Positions 39,524 through 49,411 of a DNA stretch of 64,000 nt are shown in pieces. Location of the stretch: the NCBI RefSeq assembly GCF_006547145.1, contig NZ_CP041244.1, forward strand, positions 2,046,001-2,110,000, given 5' to 3'. The translations under genes and the position numbers were made by a program. This stretch comes from Actinomadura sp. WMMA1423. GTDB taxonomy: Bacteria > Actinomycetota > Actinomycetes > Streptosporangiales > Streptosporangiaceae. The notes under the pieces are model-generated. The model did not search any database. It saw only the letters and a list, made by a program, of their open reading frames with translations, and was not told the DNA's origin. Within the stretch, counting starts at the first letter, position 1. The number at the start of each line of letters is the position of its first letter.

Positions 39524-40647
39524 ATGGAGACAGCGATCATCGGTGCCGGGGTGGTCGGCCTGGCCACCGCCTGGCGCACCGCCGCCGGCGGCGCCGCCGT
39601 CACCCTCGTCGACCCCGCGCCCGCGTCGGGCGCCTCCTCCGTCGCGGCGGGCATGCTGACCCCCGTCAGCGAGCTGAACTACGGCGAGGAGCCGCTGCTG
39701 CGGCTGGGCCTCGCCTCCCGCGACCGCTACGGCGCGTTCGTCGCCGAGCTGGAGGAGCTGACCGGCCTGGAGACCGGCTACCGCACCGACGGGATCATCG
39801 AGGTCGCGTTCGACTCCGACGACCTGCGGTACCTGGAGGACCTGCGCCGCTTCCAGGAGCACCTCGGCATCCCCGCGGAGGCGCTCACCGGCCGCGAGTG
39901 CAGGCGGCTGGAGCCGATGCTCGCGCCCGGCGTCCGCGGCGGCCTGCTCGCCCCGCGCGACGGCTCGATCGACCCCCGCAGGCTCGCCCCCGCCCTGCTG
40001 GCCGCGTGCGAGCGGCTGGGCGTCCGCCTCGTCCGGCGGCGGGCCGCGCGCGTCGTCGTCGAGGGCGACGCGGCCGTCGGCGTCGGCCTGGACGACGGCA
40101 CCGTGATCCGCGCGGACCGGGTGCTGCTGGCCGCCGGACCGTGGTCGGGCGACCTCGGCGGCCTGCCCCCCGGGACCGTTCCACCCGTCCGCCCCGTGAA
40201 GGGGCAGGTGATCCGGCTGCGCACCCGGACGCCGTTCCTGCGGCGCCCGACCCGCGGCCTCGTCCGCGGGTCCTCGGTCTACCTGGTTCCGCGCGCGGAC
40301 GGCGAGATCGTCCTCGGCGCCACACAGGAGGAGCTGGGCTTCGACACGCGCGTCACCGCCGGCGGGCTGTGGGAGCTGCTGCGCGACGCCCGCGAGCTGC
40401 TGCCCGGCATCACCGAGCTGGAGTTCGCCGAGGTCACCGCCGGGCTGCGGCCCGGCTCCCCCGACAACGCGCCCGTGATGGGCCGGACCTCGCTGCCCGG
40501 GCTGCTCGTCGGCACCGGGCACTTCCGCAACGGCATCCTGCTCGCCCCGGTGAGCGCCGACATCCTGTCCGCGATGCTGCTGGACGGGCCCGTCCCCGAG
40601 GTCGCCGGGCCGTTCGCCCCCGACCGCTTCTCCCCCGAGGTGAGCGC

Positions 40648-40651
<4 letters not shown>
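39524..40651 (+). CDS. thiO: Glycine oxidase ThiO
   Basis: Oxidises glycine to the imine used for thiamine thiazole formation. The 375-aa FAD protein opens METAIIGAGVVGLATAWRTA and ends with GLRPGSPDNAPVMGRT, then LVGTGHFRNGILLAP, typical DAO/ThiO signatures. The ATG at 39524 lies just after the TPP riboswitch. The stop codon overlaps the thiS start. Confidence 0.95.
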
Positions 40652-41666
<1,015 letters not shown>

Positions 41667-41805
41667 CGATGCTAAAGATCCACGTGTAGAAATATTCGCT
41701 GGACCTGAAATGTCGGGCATCGCAGACTGGACCCGTCCACCACGGCCGCAGCCGCGCGGATCGCTTCGGTGTCGATGGAAACGTCCCCTACCTAAGGTGC
41801 CTGAC

Positions 41806-42777
41806 ATGCAGCAGGACAGCGGCGCGCGCGTCGACAAACTCGCGGTGGCGGCGGCAACGGTCACGGTGGTCTTCTGGGCCTCGGCCTTCGTCGCGATCCG
41901 CAGCGCGGGCGCCGAGTACAGCCCCGGCGCCCTGGCCCTCGGCCGCCTCCTGTCCGGGACGGTGGTGCTGGGCGCGCTCTGGCTCGCCCGCCGCGAGGGC
42001 CTGCCGCCCAAGGGCGCCTGGCCGGGCATCGTCACCTCGGGCCTGCTGTGGTTCGGCTGCTACATGGTCGTCCTGAACTGGGGCGAGCAGCTGGTGGACG
42101 CCGGCACCGCCGCACTCGTCGTCAACATCGGGCCGATCCTCATCGCGCTCCTCGGCGGCTGGCTGCTGAAGGAGGGCCTGTCGTCGCGGCTGATGCTCGG
42201 CATGGCCGTCTCGTTCACCGGCGCCGCCGTCGTGGGGCTGTCGATGTCCGGCGAGGGCCGCTCGTCCGTCGGCGGGGTGCTGCTCTGCCTGGCGGCCGCG
42301 GTCACCTACGCCGCGGGCGTCGTGGCCCAGAAGCCCGCGCTGAGGCACGCGTCGTCGCTCCAGTTCACGACGTTCGCCTGCGCGATCGGCGCGGTGGCCT
42401 GCCTGCCGTTCTCCGGGCAGCTCGTCTCGGAGGCCGCGGACGCCCCCACCGGCGCCACCCTCAACATGGTCTACCTGGGCGTCTTCCCGACCGCGCTCGC
42501 GTTCACGACCTGGGGGTACGCGCTGGCCCGCACGTCCGCCGGGAAGATGGGCGCCACCACCTACGCCGCGCCCGCCCTCGTGGTGCTGATGTCGTGGCTG
42601 TTCCTGGACGAGGTCCCCGGCCTGGTCACCCTGGCCGGCGGGCTGCTGTGCCTCACCGGTGTGGCCGTCTCCCGCAGCACGCGGACGCTCCGGCGCCGCG
42701 TCCCGCCCGTCACCCCCGAACCGGGCGCCCCTCGGGAGTCGGACCCCGGACTCATCGATGCTCATACTCGCGAGTGA
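41806..42777 (+). CDS. EamA/DMT-family transporter
   Basis: About ten membrane spans arranged as two EamA repeats (first around WASAFVAIRSAGAEYSPGALALGRL, second around TYAAGVVAQKPALRH). ATG 41806 follows AAGGTG at 7 nt. Members export metabolites or amino acids, or in some cases import; the substrate is unknown. It lies between the thi operon and the PASTA kinase. Confidence 0.9.
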   Translation: MQQDSGARVDKLAVAAATVTVVFWASAFVAIRSAGAEYSPGALALGRLLSGTVVLGALWLARREGLPPKGAWPGIVTSGLLWFGCYMVVLNWGEQLVDAGTAALVVNIGPILIALLGGWLLKEGLSSRLMLGMAVSFTGAAVVGLSMSGEGRSSVGGVLLCLAAAVTYAAGVVAQKPALRHASSLQFTTFACAIGAVACLPFSGQLVSEAADAPTGATLNMVYLGVFPTALAFTTWGYALARTSAGKMGATTYAAPALVVLMSWLFLDEVPGLVTLAGGLLCLTGVAVSRSTRTLRRRVPPVTPEPGAPRESDPGLIDAHTRE

Positions 42778-42813
42778 TGAGATCCATGGGGATCGGGCCG
42801 TAAACTCGCACCG

Positions 42814-44736
42814 ATGGACACGACGGTTGCTGATCCACTCGTCGGGCGCGTGCTCGACGGGCGCTACCGCATTGAGTCCCGCATCGCCCGCGGCGGCATG
42901 GCCACGGTCTACCTCGCGCGCGACCTCAGGCTCGACCGCATCATCGCGATCAAGGTGATGCACGCGGGACTCGCCTCCGACGAGGACTTCGTCGCCCGCT
43001 TCATCGGCGAGGCCAAGGCCGCGGCGGCCCTGTCGCACCCGAACGTCGTCGCCGTCTACGACCAGCGCACCGACGGCGAGCACGTCTACCTGGTGATGGA
43101 GTACGTCGCCGGCCGCACCCTGCGCGACGCGCTGAACTCGCTCGGCCGGCTCGGCCCGCGCGCCGCGCTGGAGATCATGCAGCCGGTGCTGGCCGCGCTC
43201 GGCGCCGCGCACCGGGCCGGCCTCGTGCACCGCGACGTCAAGCCCGAGAACGTGCTGATCACCGAGGACGGCCAGGTCAAGGTCGCCGACTTCGGCCTCG
43301 CGCGGGCCGAGACCGCCAGCAAGATGACCAAGACCGGCATGATCATCGGGACGGTCGGCTACCTGGCGCCCGAGCAGGTGCTGTCCGGCAACGCCGACGT
43401 CCGCTCCGACGTGTACGCCGCCGGGATCATGCTGTTCGAGCTGATGACCGGACGGCTGCCGCACCAGGGCGACACGCCCCTCGCCGTCGCCTACAAGCAC
43501 GTCAACGAGACGGTGCCGCCGCCGTCGAGCGTCGTCCCCGGCCTGCCCGCGCGGGTCGACGCCCTGGTCACCGACGCCACGAGCCACGACCCGGCCCGCC
43601 GCCCGCACGACGCCAACCAGTACCTGGCCGAGGTCGCCGAGGTGTACGGCGGCCTGCCGCGCGACTTCGACCGCCGCGTCGAGGAGTCGTCCCGCAACGC
43701 GACGAGCGTGCTCCAGGCCCCGCCGGCCCACGGCCGCACCGCCCTCCTGGACGCCGACACCATGGCGCCCGAGCACGCCGCGCGCCCCACCAGGACCGAC
43801 CGCGCCCTCGGGGCGCTGACCGGCCGCTACGTCCTGGTCGCCATCGGCCTGCTCGCGGCGGTCATCCTCGGCTGGGCCGTCTGGTACCAGACGTCCGGCC
43901 AGTACGAGCACGTCCCGTCCTCCATCATCGGGATGAAGGTCGCCGACGCCCGCGACCAGCTCGAGTCCGACGGCATGGACGTGCGCACCGCCAAGGCGGT
44001 CTACAGCGACCGCGTCCACAAGGGCGGCGTCGCCAAGTCCGACCCGCCCGCGGGGTCCCGCGTCGCCAAGGGCCAGACGGTCACCCTCACGCCGTCCAAG
44101 GGCATCACGCCCCGCGAGGTGCCCGACGTCGAGGGCAAGTCCGTCGCCGACGCCAAGAAGACCCTGGAGGACAAGGGCTTCACCGTCGGCCGGACGAGCA
44201 CCACCCCCTCGCAGACCGTCGCCAAGGGCGACGTCATCAGCACCGACCCGGGCGCCGGCGAGAAGCAGACCCCCGACGAGCCGGTCGCCGTCGTCGTGTC
44301 CGCCGGCATGTCGATGCCCGGCCTCGTCGGCCAGAACGGCGACGCCGCCGCCAACCAGCTGCGCTCGATGGGCCTGAAGGTCACCGTCGAGAAGAAGCAG
44401 GTGCAGGGCAAGGACCCCGACACGGTGATCAGCCAGGACCCGTCCGAGGGCACCGGCGTCTCCCGCGGCGACGAGGTCACCATCGTCGTCAACAAGCGCG
44501 ACTGCCTCATCGACACGGGCGGCCTCCAGATCGGCTGCAAGGACGGCGACGGCAACCAGAACGTCCCGGTCCCGGACCTGACCGGCCGCCGGGTGGGCGA
44601 GGCCAGGCGCGCCCTGGAGGACTCCGGCTTCCGGGTGAACGTGACGGGCTTCGGCGGCAACGTCGTCCGCTTCCAGGCCCCGAGCAGCGGCGAGGCCCCG
44701 CGCGGCTCCACCATCACGATCGTCCGGGGGCCCTGA
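42814..44736 (+). CDS. PASTA-domain Ser/Thr protein kinase
   Basis: The 640-aa receptor kinase has a catalytic domain at about residues 13-275 (Lys in IAIKVMHAG, HRDVKPENVLI, ADFGLARAE), a juxtamembrane linker, one membrane span near 339-360 (LVAIGLLAAVILGWAVWY), and about four extracellular PASTA repeats to the C-terminus. PASTA domains bind peptidoglycan fragments. The layout resembles PknB rather than short PknL, although location near a Rv2175c homologue recalls PknL. TAAACT lies 7 nt before the ATG, suggesting a leaderless transcript. Confidence 0.95.
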   Translation: MDTTVADPLVGRVLDGRYRIESRIARGGMATVYLARDLRLDRIIAIKVMHAGLASDEDFVARFIGEAKAAAALSHPNVVAVYDQRTDGEHVYLVMEYVAGRTLRDALNSLGRLGPRAALEIMQPVLAALGAAHRAGLVHRDVKPENVLITEDGQVKVADFGLARAETASKMTKTGMIIGTVGYLAPEQVLSGNADVRSDVYAAGIMLFELMTGRLPHQGDTPLAVAYKHVNETVPPPSSVVPGLPARVDALVTDATSHDPARRPHDANQYLAEVAEVYGGLPRDFDRRVEESSRNATSVLQAPPAHGRTALLDADTMAPEHAARPTRTDRALGALTGRYVLVAIGLLAAVILGWAVWYQTSGQYEHVPSSIIGMKVADARDQLESDGMDVRTAKAVYSDRVHKGGVAKSDPPAGSRVAKGQTVTLTPSKGITPREVPDVEGKSVADAKKTLEDKGFTVGRTSTTPSQTVAKGDVISTDPGAGEKQTPDEPVAVVVSAGMSMPGLVGQNGDAAANQLRSMGLKVTVEKKQVQGKDPDTVISQDPSEGTGVSRGDEVTIVVNKRDCLIDTGGLQIGCKDGDGNQNVPVPDLTGRRVGEARRALEDSGFRVNVTGFGGNVVRFQAPSSGEAPRGSTITIVRGP

Positions 44737-44756
44737 CCGACTAGGCTGGACGGGCC

Positions 44757-45608
44757 ATGAGCCCACCCATCAGCCCCGTCGGGGCCCACGTCCCCGTGGC
44801 CGGCGGCCTCGCCACCGGCGGCCTGAAGTACGCCGCGGAGATCGGCGCCGAGGCCGTCCAGGTGTTCGTCTCCAACCCGCGCGGGTGGGCCCTGCCCGAA
44901 GGCAGGCCCGCCGAGGACGCCAGGCTCCGGGACGAGGGCCTCCCCGTCTACGTCCACGCCCCGTACCTGGTCAACCTCGGCTCCCCCACCCCGGAGACGC
45001 TGGAGAGGTCGCTCGCGGCCGTCCGCCACTCCCTGACCCGCGGCCGCGCCATCGGCGCCCGCGGCGTCGTCGTCCACACCGGCTCCGCCGTCACCCGGAC
45101 CTACGACGAGGCCATGGCCCAGGTCCGCGAGCACGTCCTCCCCCTCCTGGACGAGATCCCCGAGGACGGCCCCGACCTCCTCCTGGAACCCATGGCCGGC
45201 CAGAACAACATGCTCTGCGCCAAGGTCCAGGACCTCGGCCCCTTCTTCGAGCGCCTGGACCACCATCCGAAGCTCGGCGTCTGCCTCGACACCTGCCACG
45301 CCTTCGCAGCGGGCCACGACCTGACCGCCCCGGGCGGCGCCAAGCACACCCTCGACGCCCTGGTGGCCGCCGTGGGCGAGGGCCGCCTGAAACTGGTCCA
45401 CGCCAACGACTCCAAGGACGCCTGCGCCTCCGCCAAGGACCGCCACGAGAACATAGGCGCGGGCCAGATAGGCGAGTCCCCCTTCGCCGACCTGTTCCAC
45501 CACCCCGCCACCACAGGCGTCCCCTTCATCATCGAAACCCCGGGCCGAGCCCCTGCCCCCCACGCAAAAGACATAGAAACCCTAAAACGCCTACGCGACA
45601 CCCCCTGA
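44757..45608 (+). CDS. nfo: Endonuclease IV (AP endonuclease)
   Basis: Cleaves DNA at abasic sites during base-excision repair. The metal-binding motifs are intact: VHAPYLVNLGSP, VHTGSAV, LLLEPMAGQ, CLDTCHAFAAGHDL, HANDSK, DRHENIGAGQIG and FIIETPG. The 283-aa protein is of normal length. Codons near the 3' end are less GC-rich (AAAGACATAGAAACC), which resembles the non-coding region that follows. Confidence 0.95.
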   Translation: MSPPISPVGAHVPVAGGLATGGLKYAAEIGAEAVQVFVSNPRGWALPEGRPAEDARLRDEGLPVYVHAPYLVNLGSPTPETLERSLAAVRHSLTRGRAIGARGVVVHTGSAVTRTYDEAMAQVREHVLPLLDEIPEDGPDLLLEPMAGQNNMLCAKVQDLGPFFERLDHHPKLGVCLDTCHAFAAGHDLTAPGGAKHTLDALVAAVGEGRLKLVHANDSKDACASAKDRHENIGAGQIGESPFADLFHHPATTGVPFIIETPGRAPAPHAKDIETLKRLRDTP

Positions 45609-45623
45609 ACCGAGTTCAGGGGG
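45601..45623 (+). terminator. nfo terminator
   Basis: CCCCCTGAAC and GTTCAGGGGG form a perfect 10-bp stem with a CGA loop, overlapping the nfo stop codon. No T-tract follows. Confidence 0.75.
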
Positions 45624-45713
45624 CACCGGGTGCAGTGACTGGCGACGAGTGGCCCTTCTGCGAGCGCCGATAGGTGAACACGCCGCAAGACAAAACGGGA
45701 ACTCCGTCGCCCG

Positions 45714-45731
45714 GCGAGCCGCCAGGCGAGC
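45714..45731. repeat. Dispersed 18-bp element, copy 1
   Basis: GCGAGCCGCCAGGCGAGC, identical to the copy at 55369-55386 nearly 10 kb away. It is framed by CCCGG and CCCGG-like bases. Confidence 0.7.
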
Positions 45732-45846
45732 CCGGCGCACCAACAGGACCCCACTACTGCAACGACCCCCAGCCGTCACAGCACCACGCAACAACCTGAA
45801 TGGTTGCGATCGCGTCCGAAGGCAGATTCGAGCGGAGCGAGAATCT

Positions 45847-45890
45847 GATCGCGCAGCGAGCCGCAAGGCGAGCCGGAGCGATGCCAGCGA
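45847..45890. repeat. Dispersed element, copy 2, within an inverted repeat
   Basis: The core GCGAGCCGCAAGGCGAGC (45856-45873, one mismatch to copy 1) lies between GATCGC (45847-45852) and GCGATC (45885-45890), a potential hairpin. Confidence 0.6.
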
Positions 45891-46329
45891 TCGCCCGCTT
45901 TTTAGACGATGGAGGGCCTTCAGGCCCGAAGGAGGATAAAAAGCAATGAGCTCGAGCGCCGCTGGACAACCCCCCGACTGTCCAGCGACGCCCGAGCCAC
46001 AGGTCGCGGGATCCCACCCCCCCGGTACGGGATCCTGCGACTCACGATCCGGCATGTGGCGCCGGATCTCCGGGTTTGCACTTGTGGGAGGGGTTCGCGG
46101 CCGGGGGGCCGCCCGCTCCTCCGAGGGCGGTGTGGCGTGTGGTGCCACTGAGAACATTAGAGGGGCGGCGCCCCCCGTGGGCGGTGGGACAAGCGGCACT
46201 CGATGAACGGTGCGTAGTCAGAGATATACGGAGCGTAGTCGCTCGATGAGCGGTCCGTGGGGCGGGACGAGCGGCTCGGGGCTCCGGGGCGCGCCATGCG
46301 GGGCCGTCGCCAAAGGCGCAAGGTGGGAC

Positions 46330-48033
46330 TCAACGCCCGAACACGTCCTCGGGGAGGTGCAGTCTCGCCAGAGCGCGGTGGGTGTGGCGGGGGACGCGGC
46401 GGCGGGTCAGGAGCGACACCGCGACCATGACGCCGAACGCGGCGGGGGCGATCAGCGCGGCGGGTTCGGCGACGGCGGCGGCGGACCAGCCGGTCAGGGG
46501 GGCCTCGTACAGGTGGAGGACGCCGGCCGCGACGGCGAGGCCGGTGCCGACGAGCAGGCCGGCGGCGGCTCCGGCGGCGGTCAGGCCGCGCCACCAGATG
46601 GCGAGGAGCAGTAGCGGGCACAGGGAGCACGCCGACACGCAGAAGGCCAGGGTGACGAGCGTCGCGGCGCTCTGCGCGCCGATCCTGGGGAGCAGGGCGA
46701 GGGGGACGGCGAGCGCGAGCACGGTGGCGGTGCGGAAGGACGCGGCGCCGCTGCGGCGGGCGCACTGGGTGACCGTCCCGGCGATCGCGATGACGAGGCC
46801 GCAGGAGGTGAAGACGAACGCCGAGAGCGCGCCGAGGGTGATGAGCGCGGTGAGCAGCGTGCCCGCGGGTCCGGGGATGCTTCGGGGCAGCAGCAGGACG
46901 GTCGCGTCGGTGTCGCCGGTCATCAGGACTTCGGGCGCGTAGATGCGGCCCATGGCCGCGTAGACGGCGGGGAAGGCGTAGAAGAGCGCGAGGAGGACCG
47001 GCACCAGCGCCGCCGTGCGGCGGGCGGCGCTTCCGCTCGGGTTGGTGTAGAAGCGCATGAGGATGTGGGGCAGGCCCATGGTCCCCAGCAAGATGGCCAG
47101 GATCGCCGAGTAGGTGCGGTAGAGGCCGTGCTCCTGCCCGCGGCCGGACGGGGTGGCCCAGGTGGTGCCGTCCTGGACGGGCAGGCTCTCGGCATGGGGC
47201 ACCGGAGCGCCGGCCGGGAAGACGATCTCGGTGGACCGGCCGATGGCGTGCCGGCCCTCGGTGAGCGTCATCGCCGCGCCGTCGCGGCGTACGCCGTCCA
47301 CGCGTCCCCGGGCGGTGACGATGACGGCGGCGGGGGCGACGACCGCGACCTCGGTGCGCACGTGGACCCGTGTGGTGTGCGCGAACCGCGCGGGACCCTC
47401 GCCGACGGGGTCGGGGCGGCCGTCCATGTTCCACATGAGGAGCAGCGCCACGGCAGGTACGGCGAAGGCGACCGTCTTCACCCAGAACTGGAGGCTCTGG
47501 GCGGCGGTGATGCTGCACATCCCGCCGGAGGTGACCAGCAGCAGCGTGGCCGCGACGACGACGGCCCATCCCGCCCACACGGGGGCGCCGGTCATCACGC
47601 GCAGGGTCACGCCCGCGCCCTGGAACTGGGGCAGCAGGTAGAACCAGCAGATGAAGCAGACGCAGCAGGTGACGATGCGCCGCACGGCCGGGGAGCCGAG
47701 CCTCCATTCGGCGAAGTCGGAGACGGTGTAGGCGCCGGACCTGCGCAGCGGCGCGGTCACGAAGGCCAGGAGCAGGACGTACCCGGCGGTCGCCGCGACC
47801 GGCAGCCACAGCATGTCGGCGCCGTAGGCGAGCACCAGCCCGGCGGTGCCGAGGAACGCGGCGGCGGACAGGTACTCGCCGCTGATCGCCGAGGCGTTCC
47901 GCCAGGGGCTGATGCCCCGTGAGGCGCTCAGGAGGTCGGAGGCGGTGCAGGCGGAGCGGCGGTCGCCCGTGCGGACGGCGGCGGTCGTCACCAGCAGCGC
48001 GAGGAGCGCCGCGGCGACCGCCACGGCGGTCAT
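46330..48033 (-). CDS. Solute:sodium symporter (cation acetate symporter-like)
   Basis: The 567-aa protein has about 13-14 membrane spans. SSF-family marks are SASRGISPWRNASAISGEYLSAAAFLG near the start and MGLPHILMRFYTNPSGSAAR after the middle (the ActP/MctC-type GLPH-RF motif). An extracytoplasmic or cytoplasmic insertion of about 100 residues (near FAHTTRVHVRTEVAV) is longer than in ActP. It overlaps a small membrane protein upstream and is preceded by a LytS/LytTR system. Import of acetate, pyruvate or a related acid is likely but not certain. Confidence 0.92.
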   Translation of the reverse strand: MTAVAVAAALLALLVTTAAVRTGDRRSACTASDLLSASRGISPWRNASAISGEYLSAAAFLGTAGLVLAYGADMLWLPVAATAGYVLLLAFVTAPLRRSGAYTVSDFAEWRLGSPAVRRIVTCCVCFICWFYLLPQFQGAGVTLRVMTGAPVWAGWAVVVAATLLLVTSGGMCSITAAQSLQFWVKTVAFAVPAVALLLMWNMDGRPDPVGEGPARFAHTTRVHVRTEVAVVAPAAVIVTARGRVDGVRRDGAAMTLTEGRHAIGRSTEIVFPAGAPVPHAESLPVQDGTTWATPSGRGQEHGLYRTYSAILAILLGTMGLPHILMRFYTNPSGSAARRTAALVPVLLALFYAFPAVYAAMGRIYAPEVLMTGDTDATVLLLPRSIPGPAGTLLTALITLGALSAFVFTSCGLVIAIAGTVTQCARRSGAASFRTATVLALAVPLALLPRIGAQSAATLVTLAFCVSACSLCPLLLLAIWWRGLTAAGAAAGLLVGTGLAVAAGVLHLYEAPLTGWSAAAVAEPAALIAPAAFGVMVAVSLLTRRRVPRHTHRALARLHLPEDVFGR

Positions 48034-48533
48034 CGCGGGCCCGCCGGTCTCGGCAGCTCGCGTTCGGCGCGTTCGGCGCGGCCGAGCTGGCGGAACGCCG
48101 CCGCGATCCAGACCGGCTGGACACCGAACGCGAGGAGGAGCCAGGGCAGCGGGACGCCGTGCACCCGGGCCCGCGCGACCGCCGGGACCAGCGCCGTCAG
48201 CGCCGGAAGCGCCGTCACCACGATCACGACGAACGCGCCGGTGCCGAGCGCGGTGCGCAGCTGGGCGCGGATGAGGGCACGGGTCTCCGCGCCCCCGATG
48301 GACGAACCGGAAACGGTCCGGTCGGCGCGCGCCGGATCGGTGGCGGGCACGTCGGGGGTGGGTGGACCGGCGGGCGGCGGGGTGGTGGGCGGGGCGGTAT
48401 CGGGCGGATCGGGGTCCGGCTGGTCGGATGTGGGGGTTCCGGTGCCGGAGGTGTCCGGCGCCGTGCCCTCCGGGAGGGCGCGGGGGCGGACGGCCGCCGC
48501 GCCGGCCGCGGTTTCGCGGCGCTCATCGGTCAT
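48030..48533 (-). CDS. Small membrane protein coupled to the symporter
   Basis: A 167-aa protein with a Pro/Thr/Asp-rich N-terminal half (residues 20-75) followed by two hydrophobic segments (FVVIVVTALPALTALVPAV and LPWLLLAFGVQPVWIAAAF). The two-span C-terminal part is reminiscent of DUF485-like partners of acetate symporters. Its stop overlaps the symporter start and its start overlaps the response-regulator stop, so all are coupled. Confidence 0.75.
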   Translation of the reverse strand: MTDERRETAAGAAAVRPRALPEGTAPDTSGTGTPTSDQPDPDPPDTAPPTTPPPAGPPTPDVPATDPARADRTVSGSSIGGAETRALIRAQLRTALGTGAFVVIVVTALPALTALVPAVARARVHGVPLPWLLLAFGVQPVWIAAAFRQLGRAERAERELPRPAGPR

Positions 48534-49335
48534 CGCCGCCCTCCCCGGTGCTCGCCGCGCTTCCGGCTTCGGCGCCGTCGTCGGCCTGGTGGAACTTGCG
48601 GACGAACAGGTCGCGGACCTCGCGGGTGTGGCGGCGGCTGACCTGGAGCAGCTCGTCGCCGATCTGGACGGCCGCCCGGCCGCCGTCGAAGCGCAGTTCG
48701 GTGATGTGGGCGGCCGCGACGAGGGTGCTGCGGTGGATCCGGATGAAGCCCGCCCCCTCCCAGCGCTTGGAGAGCGCCGACAGCGGCATGCGGACCAGGA
48801 AGCCGCCGTCGGCGGTGTGCAGCCGCACGTAGTCGCCCTGGGCCTCGACGTGGGTCACCGCGCGGCGCGACACCAGGCGCGTCCGGCCGCCGAGCTCCAC
48901 GGGGATCATCTCGTCGTCGGGGTCGGGGGCGGCCTCGCCGGCGGGCCGGCACGTCCGGCGGACGGCCGCCGCCACCCGGCGGACGGACTCGGCGAGCCGC
49001 TCGGGGCGGACGGGCTTCAGCAGGTAGTCGAGGGCGCCGAGCTCGTAGGCGGTGACGGCGCAGTCGTCGTGCGCGGTCACGAACACCACGTGCGGCGGCG
49101 CGGCGAAACCGGTGAGCAGCCGGGTGAAGTCGAGGCCGTCGAGCCCCGGCATGCGGATGTCGAGGAACACGGCGTCGAGGTGCTCGCCGTCGACGAGCAT
49201 CCGGCTCAGGTCGCGCAGCGCGGACGAGGCGTCGCCCGCGCCGCTGACCCGCCCGATCCGCGGGTCCTTGCGGAGCAGGTAGGTCAGCTCCTCCAGGGCG
49301 GGGCGTTCATCGTCGACGGCGAGGACGTGCAGCAT
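48523..49335 (-). CDS. LytTR-family response regulator
   Basis: The receiver domain has LAVDDERPALEEL and the phospho-acceptor Asp in VFLDIRMPGLDGLDF, plus VFVTAHDDCAVTAYELGALDYLLKP. The C-terminal LytTR DNA-binding domain includes HVEAQGDYVRLHT, IRIHRSTLVA and LQVSRRHTREVRDLF. It should bind short direct repeats upstream of the symporter genes. Start at ATG 49335. Confidence 0.95.
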   Translation of the reverse strand: MLHVLAVDDERPALEELTYLLRKDPRIGRVSGAGDASSALRDLSRMLVDGEHLDAVFLDIRMPGLDGLDFTRLLTGFAAPPHVVFVTAHDDCAVTAYELGALDYLLKPVRPERLAESVRRVAAAVRRTCRPAGEAAPDPDDEMIPVELGGRTRLVSRRAVTHVEAQGDYVRLHTADGGFLVRMPLSALSKRWEGAGFIRIHRSTLVAAAHITELRFDGGRAAVQIGDELLQVSRRHTREVRDLFVRKFHQADDGAEAGSAASTGEGGDDR

Positions 49336-49411
49336 GAGGGCGACTTTGCCGCGATTACCGTCTGTCCGCAATCGGTTCCACAAAGTGAGTGGCGTGTCGC
49401 GGGATCACGCC

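Larger units (their letters stand above)
45624..46329. other. Repeat-containing intergenic region, 0.7 kb
   Basis: No gene is convincing. The segment is AT-richer than its surroundings and carries two copies of a dispersed 18-bp element, hairpins (for example CAGATTC with GAATCTG at 45,823-45,847), and a doubled GCGTAGTC / CTCGATGA motif at 46,199-46,252. It separates nfo from the convergent symporter gene. Confidence 0.6.

Noticed and set aside
45649..45939. 96-aa Arg/Ala-rich rightward frame after nfo
   Set aside because: Composition follows the repeat elements in the region; no ribosome binding site and no homology that I recognise.
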